Part shown: positions 14,001-24,987 of the stretch, piece after piece | How the letters are laid out: every line of letters begins with the position of its first letter | Numbering within the stretch: position 1 is the stretch's first letter | Assembly (NCBI GenBank): GCA_008508345.1 | Contig: QNGE01000107.1 | Span: 365,980 to 429,979, forward strand | DNA from: Paragonimus westermani | Taxonomy: Eukaryota; Platyhelminthes; Trematoda; Plagiorchiida; Troglotrematidae | Direction: 5' to 3' | DNA length: 64,000 bases | The notes under the pieces: generated by a model | Databases searched by the model: none | Told to the model about the DNA's origin: nothing | The model's input: only the letters and a program-made list of their open reading frames with translations | Program-made: the position numbers and the translations under genes

Positions 14001-17000
14001 TGCGTGTAATTCCTCTTGTCATTTCCGTCAATATTTTTACTATACATGAACTTTCTGACATCAACTATTCCACCATCCAAGTGTCAACTCCACACATCGA
14101 TGTTTTCAACACATTCCAGTCCATTGCTTCCATTTTGGATTATTTCGGCTGGTCAGTTTTGCATGCAATTTCGCTTGAATTGTACGTATTTGGATAAACT
14201 GCTGAGTTATACAGATTGTATTTATCCAGGTATAATTCCGTTTTGAAACGCGTTAACCGTTTAATTCCTTCAAACATTTCACAGTGATGAAGGCAAATCA
14301 GAGGCCCAAATTCGCATGGAAGTAAGCTGTCAGAAAAGTGTTTTTAGTTATTTCTCTTTGAAAAATTCCCATTGATCCATAAGCGTTATCAACGGTGAAA
14401 GATTACGTTCCTCATCAGGTTAACAGAACCAACCTCAAGATAACGTTTAAAAACTCTCAAAATCACTCATTAGAAAACCACTGAAATGTATAAGTTTTTA
14501 TAAAGTTCTAGACAATCAAGGGCTTATCACTTACGTAGCCAGGTGCTTCTTTTAGGAGTTAGCAGTTAAGTAATTCGGCTGCATACAAACACACGGTTGG
14601 CAGAATGCGTTTCCAGATTGGCTTGTCACACGAGGTGCCCACGTTTAGTTTTCCCATACACCAGGTATTCACTGTACACCACAAGGAATAAGACCAGCAG
14701 GCTTGTGAGTGTAGACCTTCGTGGCCCAGTTGACCGAAAATGACAAGTCAGGTGATGGGCTAGTATGAAAGTGAAAACGGAGATTCGAGTTGCTTCAATT
14801 CAGTGCTAAGCGTAGACAAGATATCTAACCGCTACTCCACATTGGTCACTAACCATGGAGTTTGGTGTTCTTCGAACCGTTTTTGGAAATACTTGTACAA
14901 CAACAGTGCAAAACATACGCGACCTTCGGTTTGTCGAAGATACGCCATTTGTTTCACAGCTCCGAAAAAGTTGTCCGCAAAAAAGTCATAAAGAAAACTC
15001 TAAGTCATCTTCTAGCTATGCTATATTTACAAACATCCACCCGAATTCCCATGTGTGTAGTTCAAATATATTCACGTTCCTTTGCATGAGTTTCAGCAAA
15101 CTGTTTGGAACAGTTTGTGGTTTGTATTTTGGTCCACGATATCTTCGCTGTTTCTAAAGGCCTGCCGATACAATGAATTATTCTTGCAAGTTTTCACCTC
15201 AATAATATGTTTACCACATTTAATGGTCTTCCACCAAACTTCTCACTAGAGGTTGCTAGATTTGACAAACAAAGTCTATTTTTGAAAGATGCCAATAATC
15301 ACAATCTCGGGAGATGGATACAGTTTCAACATACTTTTCGATTCTCAATCATACAGTAACTAACCTCATCTCCGTTCAGAGGTATAGGCGGCAAAATAGT
15401 GCGTTTCCTTAAACTATTTTGTCAAACCACGGATAAGATAGGTTCACGGTGAATCAGCCAAATCTCGTTAACTACACATCGCATCATCCAACCAACCAAC
15501 CAACCAACCGACCGACCAACCAACCATAAAAGTTCCAATCTCTTGCTTACTGGCAGAGTCACGCGATTCATTACCCAAAGGTCACCTAGATAACTGTCTG
15601 TTGGGGTAAACTTGACAGCTGATGAGGCTGAGTTCTTCGAGTTTCCCACAGCGAACAGTTCGCCTCCTTACATTACATGCAATAGCCACCTAGGAGTTTG
15701 CTCTGCCCAAAGCAGTTGCAAACAACAATGTGTTATACATTTGTAGACGTAACTTCCGATGCAGTTGGACAGGAAAATTACGTGAGGTGGGTTTTATTAC
15801 TGATCGGAATGTACGTATGTGAATTCCATGAAGAATATTCCGCTTGGAACTGATCTGTTGTGAAACTGGCGGATTATCATTGCGGGATCCATTGAGCCAC
15901 ATCTTGGCATCCATTCTTTGTACTGCTTAACAGATAGATTTATGACAGAACTGCTGGTATATCTTTGTACAAGTGATATACAGAAGACTAACTTTTAATC
16001 AAACTATTTCGTGTTGGAGGTTGATCAGTTGTACTCCCGGGGCATTCTTATCGATCGACTTTGGGCTGAAACCTTGCGATGGTCCGTTTGTGGTAAATCT
16101 ACTGGCAGCAAAAAACATTTATAACCCCCTAGCTTCGCACCGATTGCCTAGTTTGCTGTTGACTGTAATTTCGAAAACCGACCTGTTGACAGTAAGACAC
16201 ATGAAGATTGATCAATCGAACGACTGCCCAGCTTATGCTTGTAACCCACTGCCTTGGCGAATGTGTCAAGTCGTTCCGTATATCGCTCCATAATCACAAC
16301 CTAAAACTGCTAGCTGGTAATAAAGCTGTGGATCAGAAAACATCTGCCGGTTTTGTGTGCACAGAAATAGTTGACAAGATCAAACTGTTCTTTATGAAAA
16401 TGGTTGCCTTATTGGTATGCAAAAGACTAAGACCGTGTCGGTAAATTCGTTCAACAGTTGCCGTTAAGTACACTTCACGTCGTATTTGCTGGTTTTGAGA
16501 TAGTGACTGATAAGAATATATCTGTATGTTAACACTTTCTCCTTTCTGTGATATGCATTCGAGGATTTTAATTTCACATGCCACAATTCTAATCAAAACA
16601 TGATATAAACCTAGCCCATGCCGTACCGGGTAAACATATCTTACTAATTACTCACACATGCACAAACCCCTTATTTTTACTGTCCGCATCAATTCACATA
16701 TTGGGTGTTTTCCTGCACCAGATGGTGTGGGAAAAGAGTGAAATATGTTTGTGTAAATACAGAAAAAAATATTCTCACAGCTACCTAATAACTATTGCAT
16801 GCTATCAGATCATCAAACACAGTCCATAGTTTTATCAGAACCACTTCAAATCCGTTTTAATTTATCAAATCTGTAGCAAGAAGCAAAACGACGTAGAGAG
16901 CGTGCAGAAGAGGAGTGGCGAGAGTATGAGGAATTTCGACGTGGAGAGCGTGAGAAAGCTGAAGAGGAAATTCGGCAGTTACGTGAGCGTCGAGTGAGTT

Positions 17001-20000
17001 ACAAAGGATCGTACAGTCCATAAGTTAGATGTCGTCGTTTTGTTTTACTGTTGCACCAGTAAACAGTCGCAGATTTTGAGACGTTTTATTTTTATATGCA
17101 CTTCATTACTTAGGCAAAAATAGCATCTCTGATTTGTTGATTCACAAGCCTATGTGAAAAAACATGACTGTCTCAAAAGTTTGGAAGGTTCTTTGAATTC
17201 CATCAAAGTCTACATCTCAAAAGTTGTCCCGTTGAATCAGAATGGCCATGGTACAACAGTCCATTCACCTCTTGCATAGATACCCATTCAGTCACAGAAG
17301 GTAACGATGATGAAAATCTGTTCTCGATCATTCTACAGCACACTAATATAACTGTCTTTGTCGAATGAATTTAAGTCAATATTAAGGAAACTATGATTGG
17401 TGCGTACAGCGGGGTATGAAATTCTAAGCGAAAGAGGTGAATTTACTCAAACGACGAGGCGCTGGTGATTTCGTTGAGTGATTCAGAGATTTGCTCAGAG
17501 TTTGATCAGAGAACTCGATTTTGATGTCAATAATGTGATGTGTGGTCATGTCAGCTGCAGGGTTTGTATGGATTTCCTTTGAGAACAAAGAACTAGATTG
17601 CATAACTGAACAGTAGTCAAATCCGCGGTAGCCAGCATTCCTCATCTGACTAACATGGAGATGGTTAACCGGAATATTTTAGACTGTACGAAGGGTCTTC
17701 ATCAGGACAACTTGATGGTTCGTATTGGTAAGATGTGCAACTACCGTGCTGTTAATGGATTCGGTCAAACCAGTCCGGTTTGGACAAACACCAAGTCGTC
17801 CGACTTAAAAGAAAAAGGAACGCACAGGCCTAGATTGGTCGAGGATAGGCAATTGGTCTTTCAGATTCAAAGTAGTTAGGGGCGAAGTGATGAGCCAACT
17901 GTGTAATGTTGCCGCCGGAAAGGTGCGCCCATGGACCTGATAAGGTCGACAGTTCAATCTTTCTATCACGATATCACTCATGAATTGTAGATGGATGTAA
18001 ACGGATTTCTAACCCACTGTAGCAATTGGATCACGTGACTTGATAGCGATCACGTTCCGGGTTATAAACTGGTCGGGTTAGCCATTTTCTCTTAGCACAC
18101 TGACAATTGTTTTCAACTATTGTTCTAATATCCCTGTGGAACAAGGTTTCCTGACTCTGCTGATAAGATATAAAACAAGGTTAGGTTTCTATAAGATCGG
18201 CATTAGACTATTAAAATGTGTGCACTGCCCCATCAACGTTACATTGTGATGAATCGACCGCTGCGCAGTTCCGTCTAGTTATCTTTTCCGGCTTACATTT
18301 AGGAAATGCAACATGTCCGATTCGGTTTCAAAGTGAACGTGATAGAACATTGTGCTTGATTGAATGTTTGCACAACATCGGTTACATCCTAGTCCGAGTT
18401 CAGTAGAGGAAAAAGGTCATTAAGCAAAAATTTTGGCTTGAGGCATTCATCAAATTCTTCCTGACCTTGTCGAAATAAGCAACCTTTCGTATGTGAGAAC
18501 AAACACTCCCGTTTCATTCATTTTTCTTCAGGAACAAAGGAAAGCAGAGCGGGCCGAAGAGGAAAAGCGACTAGCCGAACTTCGTCAAGTGGAGGAACAG
18601 AAACGTCGAGCTGAGGAGGTGAGGATAGCGTAAATTTAAACAGATAATCAAACGAACAATCCTAATTTGGCCAACGTGTGAAGAATTTTGTATCAAATCA
18701 TTACAGTCTATTTTATGTCAAGCAGCTTCACAGCGTTCATATTGAGTGTGTGCTCTTAAAATTGCTACCATGTGATGAAATCTGTCATCAACACAGTAAC
18801 AAAGAAACTTGGATTATCACTCATTTCTCAGTCTGTTTATCTCTGAAAGTTCAATAAAAACATCATAAACGTTTTTATTCCAGTAAATTCATTTAACTAA
18901 TAATGTCATTAGATCTGAAACAATGCAAAATACGTTATAAAAGGAATATAATTTTCATTTTCTTAGGAACCAGGTAACAGTTTCTTTGTTTTTGGTCATA
19001 TCCAGCAGCCCTGTGGTAACAGCAGGCGTTTTGTATTGCAACTAAGTTGGAAAGCTGGATCAAGTTTCAAGTGTGTCACTGTAAAACCGCTGATTGAGCT
19101 CCCCACCCTCCTATGACTATTCAGATTTATTTTGGCCGTTCAAGAACTCGTCCGTTTCATACTGAGTCTCCACCGAAAATTATTTGCTACCACAAGTTCT
19201 ATGGTTATTATATCGAGACCAGTGTTACGCAATTAGCTTGTACTGATGCACATTCAGCGCAAGACTGATCTCTTGTCCAGTCATTAGCCAGTGTCCACCT
19301 TACTGTACATAGTATATTTGGGTAAATGATCGCTTCCCGATCAGTTGTTATCATCTTGCCATCTCACGAATATCCGTACAAATGCCTTCAGCCTGACCAC
19401 CGTTGCTGTATCAGTGGGTTTGGAAAATACCTAGGCGATTTTCTTAAAATATATTAGCCAAGCCTCGCTTAGCACTCTGGAGTGGTGTATCGACGTACTT
19501 AGTACTGTGGTACATATCCTTGGGTCATTTTCGAAGTTGCTTTGACGGCCTGTCGACTGGATTTACCAGCCATGGTGATGTAACTGGATAGCTCACTACT
19601 GCGGCAGGCGAACTGGTGTGTAAGTATGGTGTTTTTAACAAATTTGTTGCTAGTGCGGTTTACCAATACTTCGTTCTTGACAACCATCGCGTTCAAATGA
19701 AGCATACCAAATCATCTGCCCTGGGTTGCAATCAGCCAATTATCCAGCCAGATTCGTTACAGTGTTTTTCATCGAGATCCCAAGTAGGTGCTTCTCCAAC
19801 GTGCTAGTTCTTGCAGAGATGATTCTGTATACTCTGGGAAAATAGCAGGATCTGCTGCGCTACTTTTCTAGAGAGTCGCAACTCATTGACTGAGAGAAAG
19901 GTTGTGATCTGTGACGACCACAAACTGACAAATTTCGTCTCTTATAGGTTTAAAACTTCCAGAGATAAACAAACTCCAGTGGAGGCCAATAATGATAGAA

Positions 20001-23000
20001 CATATGTACATCTATATGTACATATCGCGAGGTGTTAACATTTCGTTTACTGTCTCCAATCACGAGCGCAAAAAATTAGAATATGTGCAATAAGCGGACA
20101 GCAGGAATACTGGAATCAGTCAACGATTGGATTTACATGAAACAAGGACTGTTATCAGTTACAGGACAGACAAACTGCATAGGTCAACAGTTTATGTGCT
20201 CACAGAGCAGAGTATTAATTATCATTGCCTGGAAGAAAGCAGTCCATTTAGGACTCCGATTGCGAAATAATACTTGAAACGAGTAGACGAGGTCAACAAC
20301 GTGGCCTGTTACCGTGATGTGCTTTACAGTGAATGGGGTCGGATTTTGGTTCACTGGCTCTGTCGTCGTTGCCTGTTGCATCATCACACCCACCAACCAC
20401 TTAGGCATACATTCAGCCATTCTTTGGTTATGCACAAGTGACGTAATAACTGTCTCACGCGATTTTGGAAGCCAGGTATGACACGGTTTGAGCCAAAAAT
20501 CAAGCACCTCAGACTTCGAAAACAAACTTGATATTGGCTATATTTATATGGCTGGAGCATATGGGTGTAGTAGAATACCTAATGCATACGAGGTCATGTA
20601 CACTGCAAAGGGTGTTAACTGAGCATGTACGACTTAGAAAAACCCGATGCTTCGTTTATACTGCCCAACCTATGGGCAGTACCACGGCACATTTTTGAGT
20701 TTGTAATTCTTACGAAACCGCGGAATGCTTCTTCAATAATCCTGCCTACATTTGGTACTCCCAAAGAATACGTTACGAAGTGTCGCAGATAGCAACCAGT
20801 AAGTAATAATTTACTTTCAATCGTCCAGAACAATACGTATGATTCTTGGGTAAACGCACTGAACACACAGAAAAAAACACTATTATGGATCATGTGATGT
20901 TAGTGTATGCTCAAAGGAACACTCGGTACCAGGTACAATAATTCTAGCGCAACACACTGGAATGAGAACAAACGGTTAACTATTTTTTTCATCCTTCTAA
21001 GTATTCAATTTCATCACATTGCAGGAAGAGCGTCAACGGAAAAAACGTGAAGAGGAGCAACGCAAACGAGAAGAACGCGAACGGAAGAAGCAAGAGTGGG
21101 AAGAACGTAAAAATGCCAATCGACCGAATTTCGTAATCACAAAACGTGAAGGTGGTGAAGTAAGCCTAAATCAGTTGTGTTCACCAAAATGATGTGTCAA
21201 GTCCATGTAGAAATTCCTTGTTAATCTATATATTAAAGTTTAGACTGGTAAAATATTGTCACTATTGCACTACATAGTCGGTAATTACTAGTTTCATTGC
21301 TTAAAGCTCACCATGGTGAAATATACAAGCGTTATGCATGGACTAATTGAGACCAACACAGTTATTGCTAGCCAACCTGAATGCAAAAGCTTAATCATGT
21401 GCTTGGTCAAGTTCGAGTATGGTATGGTGACGCACATGCGTGCGCTGTCCGAATATCCGAGTGCACACATCAGGACGTAGTTTCCAGTTGAACAACAATA
21501 CATTGGTCGTCTCCAAGACGGCAACAACTGTCACTGACACATTGATTTTCCGTTTATTTTCAGCTTCAGGCGCAACCAGAAGAACAAAAGAAGGAGGAAG
21601 TAACCAAATCGAAAGAGCAGTTGGAGGCAGAAAAGCGTGCGATTATTGAACAACGTGTACCACCTATAAACGTTAGCAGCATGAGTATAGAACAGCTGAA
21701 AGCAAAAGCCAAGGAACTGCATGATCTTCTGTTTCGCATAGAAGGTGAAAACTATGATCTTGGACAACGATTCAAACGGCAGAGTTATGATGTGAGGACC
21801 ACGTTCAGATTGTACATTTTGTAATGATTTTGCTTATGCTATTTGTTCCGAGAGTGCACGATAAGCAGGCTCCGTCTACTGCTCCTAGATAAAGTATTAG
21901 CTAATCGCTCTACAGCTGAAACATACATTAAACGAATGCAAAATGTTGATTGCGCTTACTTTACGTGTAGTTTACGATGATACCTATCGTAATCCATGTC
22001 TGGGATTAAAGTATGTTCACCACGTAGGATTTATCAATGGTATTAAGATAGTTTCTACTCCCTCAGATGTTCGTGCCGTTGAGATTTATGTTACGGAATG
22101 CGTGCAGACAAGTAATTAAAAGATGGTGCTGCGCTCTACACAGCATGCGTTTAGAAGCATTTTCTTTGCAAATCTAACCTTGAAGGCAGTACCCTATCCT
22201 GTTTCATTGTTTTAGATGCAAGAACTGGCAGAACGTGCTCGACAAATGAATAAAGGGTGAGTTGAACACAACCCGGTGTCAAATCTTCGTTCCGATGTAG
22301 ACATGAGCATTTCGGAGATAGACCAGCTTGTGTTGCTCTAATTTTTTTTACCGAGAATCACTAGAAGTGGACGGAAAAGCGAACGGCAAAACCCTACACG
22401 TTTGTATTAGTCCGCTTATTCTGTCCAACATTCACAACGTGCTTGTACAAGTTACCTCAACTCCAAGGTTTTTGAACATGTCGGTGTCCTTATAAGACGA
22501 CCTTAATCCATCCAACCAACATTGCGGTTTCTGGGACTGACTGAGGTCTGTTTTCCAAGATAAGGGATTTTAAACAGCGAACGTAACTAACATTCCAGCT
22601 AATATTTAGGTTCATTCGGACATAGTGTACTAGCTTGAACTATGGTAATTTCAACGTATATGGTTAACCTGTACACGGAGTGGTTGTAGTTCGAATTGAT
22701 CGCAACGATGCCGCCAATTAATATGTAGTTCTCAGTAAGGGTCACCCAGTTCAGAGGGCCGAACTTCGTTCTTTACATCCCTGACGTGCATTTCCTATAA
22801 CTTATACCCTGAAACTCCAGTTTCTATAAACTATGTTGGTTTTCTATGTAGTCCGAACGAGTAGGGTAATGTTTACAAGTATTGCTCACTTTTATTTGTT
22901 AGTTCTATCAGAATGAGAATGTTTTAAAGGTCATCTGACCGGGTGAAAGCAGTTGCCATGAAACCCTCTGTTTTGACATTTTGTTGCTAACTACCTAGAA

Positions 23001-24987
23001 GGATTAATATCCTCATACTTCTATTTATCTGTTTTTGGTATCAGCTCTACGTTGTAGATAAGTGAGACGAAAGTCGAACTGACGTTCAGCATCACCATGA
23101 ACTCACAGTTATGTTGCTAACAGAAAAACGTAACTGACCGAACCGAATTTGAAGAACTGCCATTATACTTTTTTAAACAACCTTCCCGTTTTTTGCGTTT
23201 TTCTTCATTAGTGGAAAGGCAAGAGCCATTCCAAATGAATTGGACCCACGTGCAGCAAAATTCAGCGGGATTCCCGTAAGTGTGCATTTTGAATCCCCCT
23301 TTGATATCAGCGATATTACTCAGTGTTATAACAAATTACATAGTTGGATATATAAGAAAAATATACGATCAGCACGCCCATACGTTTTCTGGTTACTTGG
23401 AGTTCTGAGTAAGATGTGAACTCCATTTTGTGGTACTTTACTTGTCATTTCAACTAAGCAGAAAACATCGGGATGATTATCACTATATGCGTCATAAATA
23501 TATTTTTACTCAACAAATTACAACTGTTAACCGTCGTTTACCATTTTGCTGGGCATCTTTAAACCAGCATTCCACAGAAACTTGGTTCACCTCTGATCTG
23601 ATCAATCACTTGGAGATAGTCGGGGAAAAGTTCGAATATGTCATTTTTCGTTTATCAGACAAGGCCTTATTCAGTACACCACTGACCATAGGAGCAGCAC
23701 ACTTTACGACGACATTACGGTGACTGGCCAGACTAATAAACGTTTTGATAATCTTGCCCCACGCGAAGCCTGCGACTCAGTTCATGCAAATTTCCGTCCA
23801 TTTAGTAAAAGTCACCAGTTCAACTAATAACTGTGCCACTTTTAATAGCTCTGACGAAAGCCCATCACAACAAGCATCATGAGACTTCAGCATCATCCGA
23901 ATTTCCATGCATAATAGTCACACGCCAACGGTGAAGCCTACTGTATTCCACTCACCTTCGTGGTAAATCCAGATCAAATTTTTCATTTTACAGACCTCTC
24001 ACCCCTGCTGCACATCAAACTAATATCAACCTTGATCAAGCGCTCGGCTGGATCAACGAGAAGTCTGTCGGTTCTAATCTCTTGTCGAATGTTCCCATGT
24101 TTCATGCACATCTGCGTGCTGTTCCTGAGTGTTGTGCAGAGACTGGCCATCACATAGATTAATATCTCTTGAAAAGGTGAATTTTATGGCAAAACTAAGT
24201 ATTACTGATGAGTAGTCAGGGATTTGGTTTGTCTTCAAGTTGACCATCACTCACATTTGATCGCAGCGTTCGCATTCAGATAGACTTTCCAGCCAGCCTC
24301 TTTCGAAAAGAAGCACTAGACTCGAGTTTCGCTCTCATTAGAGCTCGTCAGTAGTGCATATCCTTGCCACGGCCGGGATTTGAACTCCGGACATTCCAAT
24401 CATGAGGCAACCGTGTTAACCACTGTATAAACGAACTTGGAGTGGGGAGTAGTGCTCACATAATCAACAGAATGCATGTGACTTAATATGACTCAGTTGG
24501 TGAAAACCTTAATGGTTGAGCAGGTGATAGTCCGCTTAGATCACTGGTACCTTCAACCACCAGATTAATTAGTGAGAGTAAACACACTTGTGACTGATAT
24601 GGACAGCTCTAAGGTTCTGTCAGTGAAATTGAGCTAGACGACAACCAAATAACTAATGTTATTTCACAAAGACTTTTGTGGTGTCATTCCTCAGCATACA
24701 GCTGGGTAGAAGTGTTCAAGGGATACATCTTGTTGATTATACTAATTTCTTCCTTTCTCTTAATTACCTAGCCAATGGTCGCAATGTACAGTCAATATGA
24801 ACGCGTTAAAGATCCCAGGTCGTTTGTTGATCGGCGCACTGTGTTTGCCGGTGAAAACTACGCTGAAGAATTCCATCGGATCACACCAAGTCATCAAGTG
24901 GTTATGACTGAGGAGGGCTTCCAGGTATTGAATGCCGGTGAAAACCCACCCAGTCACAGAGCTGAGGAAGCGGTCACTGCTGAATAG
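8055..24987 (+). CDS. Troponin T, nine coding exons, 314 codons
   Basis: Troponin T anchors the troponin complex to tropomyosin on muscle thin filaments and transmits the calcium signal from troponin C and I. Joined exons: 8055-8074, 14285-14321, 16877-16993, 18532-18618, 21025-21159, 21564-21791, 22216-22256, 23212-23275, 24772-24987. All introns are GT-AG and all phases agree (phase 2 after exons 1 and 7, phase 0 elsewhere). Residues 20-132 form the highly charged R/E/K helix of the TnT1 tropomyosin-binding region, ending in PNFVITKREGGE. Residues about 166-211 carry the conserved SIEQLKAKAKEL and Y-D-L-x-x-R-F-K-R-Q-x-Y-D block that forms the coiled coil with troponin I. YERVKDPRSFVDRR near the C-terminus matches invertebrate troponin T. 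The N-terminus is a short acidic stretch (MSDDEHSDEG). Alternative or additional small exons cannot be excluded. Confidence 0.93.
8708..8872 (+). mobile_element. tRNA-derived SINE, copy A (troponin T intron 1)
   Basis: The head reads GTGGTGAACCCGATTG (A-box region) and GGAGTTCTAATTCCGG (B-box-like), followed by a body with GGATATGCATTACAG, GAGCGAAACTC, CGAAAGAGGCTG and GAATGCAACG. The reverse complement of 24267-24425 shows the same order of blocks, so this is a repeated family and not a single tRNA. Confidence 0.75.
12060..12190. repeat. Low-complexity GTGC/CACG-rich stretch
   Basis: Runs such as CACGCGCGTGCGTG, GTGCGTGCGTG and CACGCACGCATGC make this part of intron 1 simple-sequence-like. 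Similar short CACA/CATA runs continue to about 12380. No gene is implied. Confidence 0.6.
14285..14321 (+). CDS. Troponin T exon 2 (37 bases)
   Basis: A microexon after the acceptor CATTTCACAG and before the donor GTAAGC. It completes the split Ser codon and encodes DEGKSEAQIRME, so the reading frame runs from exon 1 into exon 3 without a break. Chosen because splice signals, phase and acidic composition all agree; no other candidate in this 8.8 kb stretch fits as well. Confidence 0.78.
15488..15526. repeat. (CCAA)n microsatellite
   Basis: About nine tetranucleotide CCAA units with two CCGA variants, in troponin T intron 2. Confidence 0.9.
16877..16993 (+). CDS. Troponin T exon 3 (117 bases)
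   Basis: Begins after AAATCTGTAG and ends at the donor GTGAGT at 16994. It encodes 39 residues of charged helix (starts QEAKRRRERAEEEWREYEE), aligning with the start of the invertebrate TnT1 tropomyosin-binding helix. Confidence 0.93.
18532..18618 (+). CDS. Troponin T exon 4 (87 bases)
   Basis: Follows the pyrimidine-rich acceptor TTTTTCTTCAG and ends at donor GTGAGG. It encodes 29 residues containing RAEEEKRLAELR, a stretch typical of invertebrate troponin T. Confidence 0.94.
20184..20525 (-). pseudogene. Penelope-like element GIY-YIG endonuclease remnant (intron 4)
   Basis: A 113-codon minus-strand frame within troponin T intron 4. It retains KWL, then TGHVVDLVYSFQVLFRNRS and an FFQAMII...LLCEHI ending that correspond to the C-terminal part of Penelope endonucleases (TGH-VD---AF-V, AEA--I-RL--LC). 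The N-terminal GIY and YIG motifs are not visible and there is an unrelated middle part, so it is decayed. The minus-strand frame at 20615-20893 upstream could belong to it, but I do not recognise it. Confidence 0.6.
21025..21159 (+). CDS. Troponin T exon 5 (135 bases)
   Basis: Follows the acceptor ACATTGCAG and ends at donor GTAAGC. The 45 residues are mostly Arg, Glu and Lys and finish with PNFVITKREGGE, a conserved joint after the charged helix in invertebrate troponin T. Confidence 0.95.
21564..21791 (+). CDS. Troponin T exon 6 (228 bases), troponin I-binding coiled coil
   Basis: Follows TTTATTTTCAG and ends at donor GTGAGG. It encodes 76 residues, including KSKEQLEAEKRAI, SIEQLKAKAKELHDLL and ENYDLGQRFKRQSYD, the most conserved block of the family and the strongest evidence for its identity. 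Confidence 0.97.
22216..22256 (+). CDS. Troponin T exon 7 (41 bases)
   Basis: Follows TTGTTTTAG and ends at donor GTGAGT after two bases of a split Gly codon. It encodes MQELAERARQMNK, the end of the coiled coil. Confidence 0.93.
23212..23275 (+). CDS. Troponin T exon 8 (64 bases)
   Basis: Follows TTCTTCATTAG and ends at donor GTAAGT. It completes the split Gly and encodes GKARAIPNELDPRAAKFSGIP, matching the LDPEAL...KYPPK-type segment of invertebrate troponin T. Confidence 0.93.
24267..24425 (-). mobile_element. tRNA-derived SINE, copy B (troponin T intron 8)
   Basis: On the minus strand the head reads GTGGTTAACACGGTTGCCTC and GGAGTTCAAATCCCGG, good A-box and B-box matches. The body shares GGATATGCACTAC, GAGCGAAACTCGA, CGAAAGAGGCTGG and GAATGCGAACG with copy A on the opposite strand. 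It is closer to a tRNA promoter than copy A and may be the younger copy. Confidence 0.78.
24772..24987 (+). CDS. Troponin T exon 9 (C-terminus and stop)
   Basis: Follows TTAATTACCTAG. It encodes 71 residues, with the conserved YERVKDPRSFVDRR near the start, then a tail (HRITPSHQVVMTEEGFQV and on to EEAVTAE) and TAG. The tail is acidic only at its end and lacks the long poly-Glu extension known from insect troponin T. Confidence 0.95.
   Translation, partial: PMVAMYSQYERVKDPRSFVDRRTVFAGENYAEEFHRITPSHQVVMTEEGFQVLNAGENPPSHRAEEAVTAE

Noticed and set aside
15614..15645. Hammerhead-like CTGATGAGG on the + strand
   Set aside because: GAGTTT stands where GAAA is needed and the helices do not pair.
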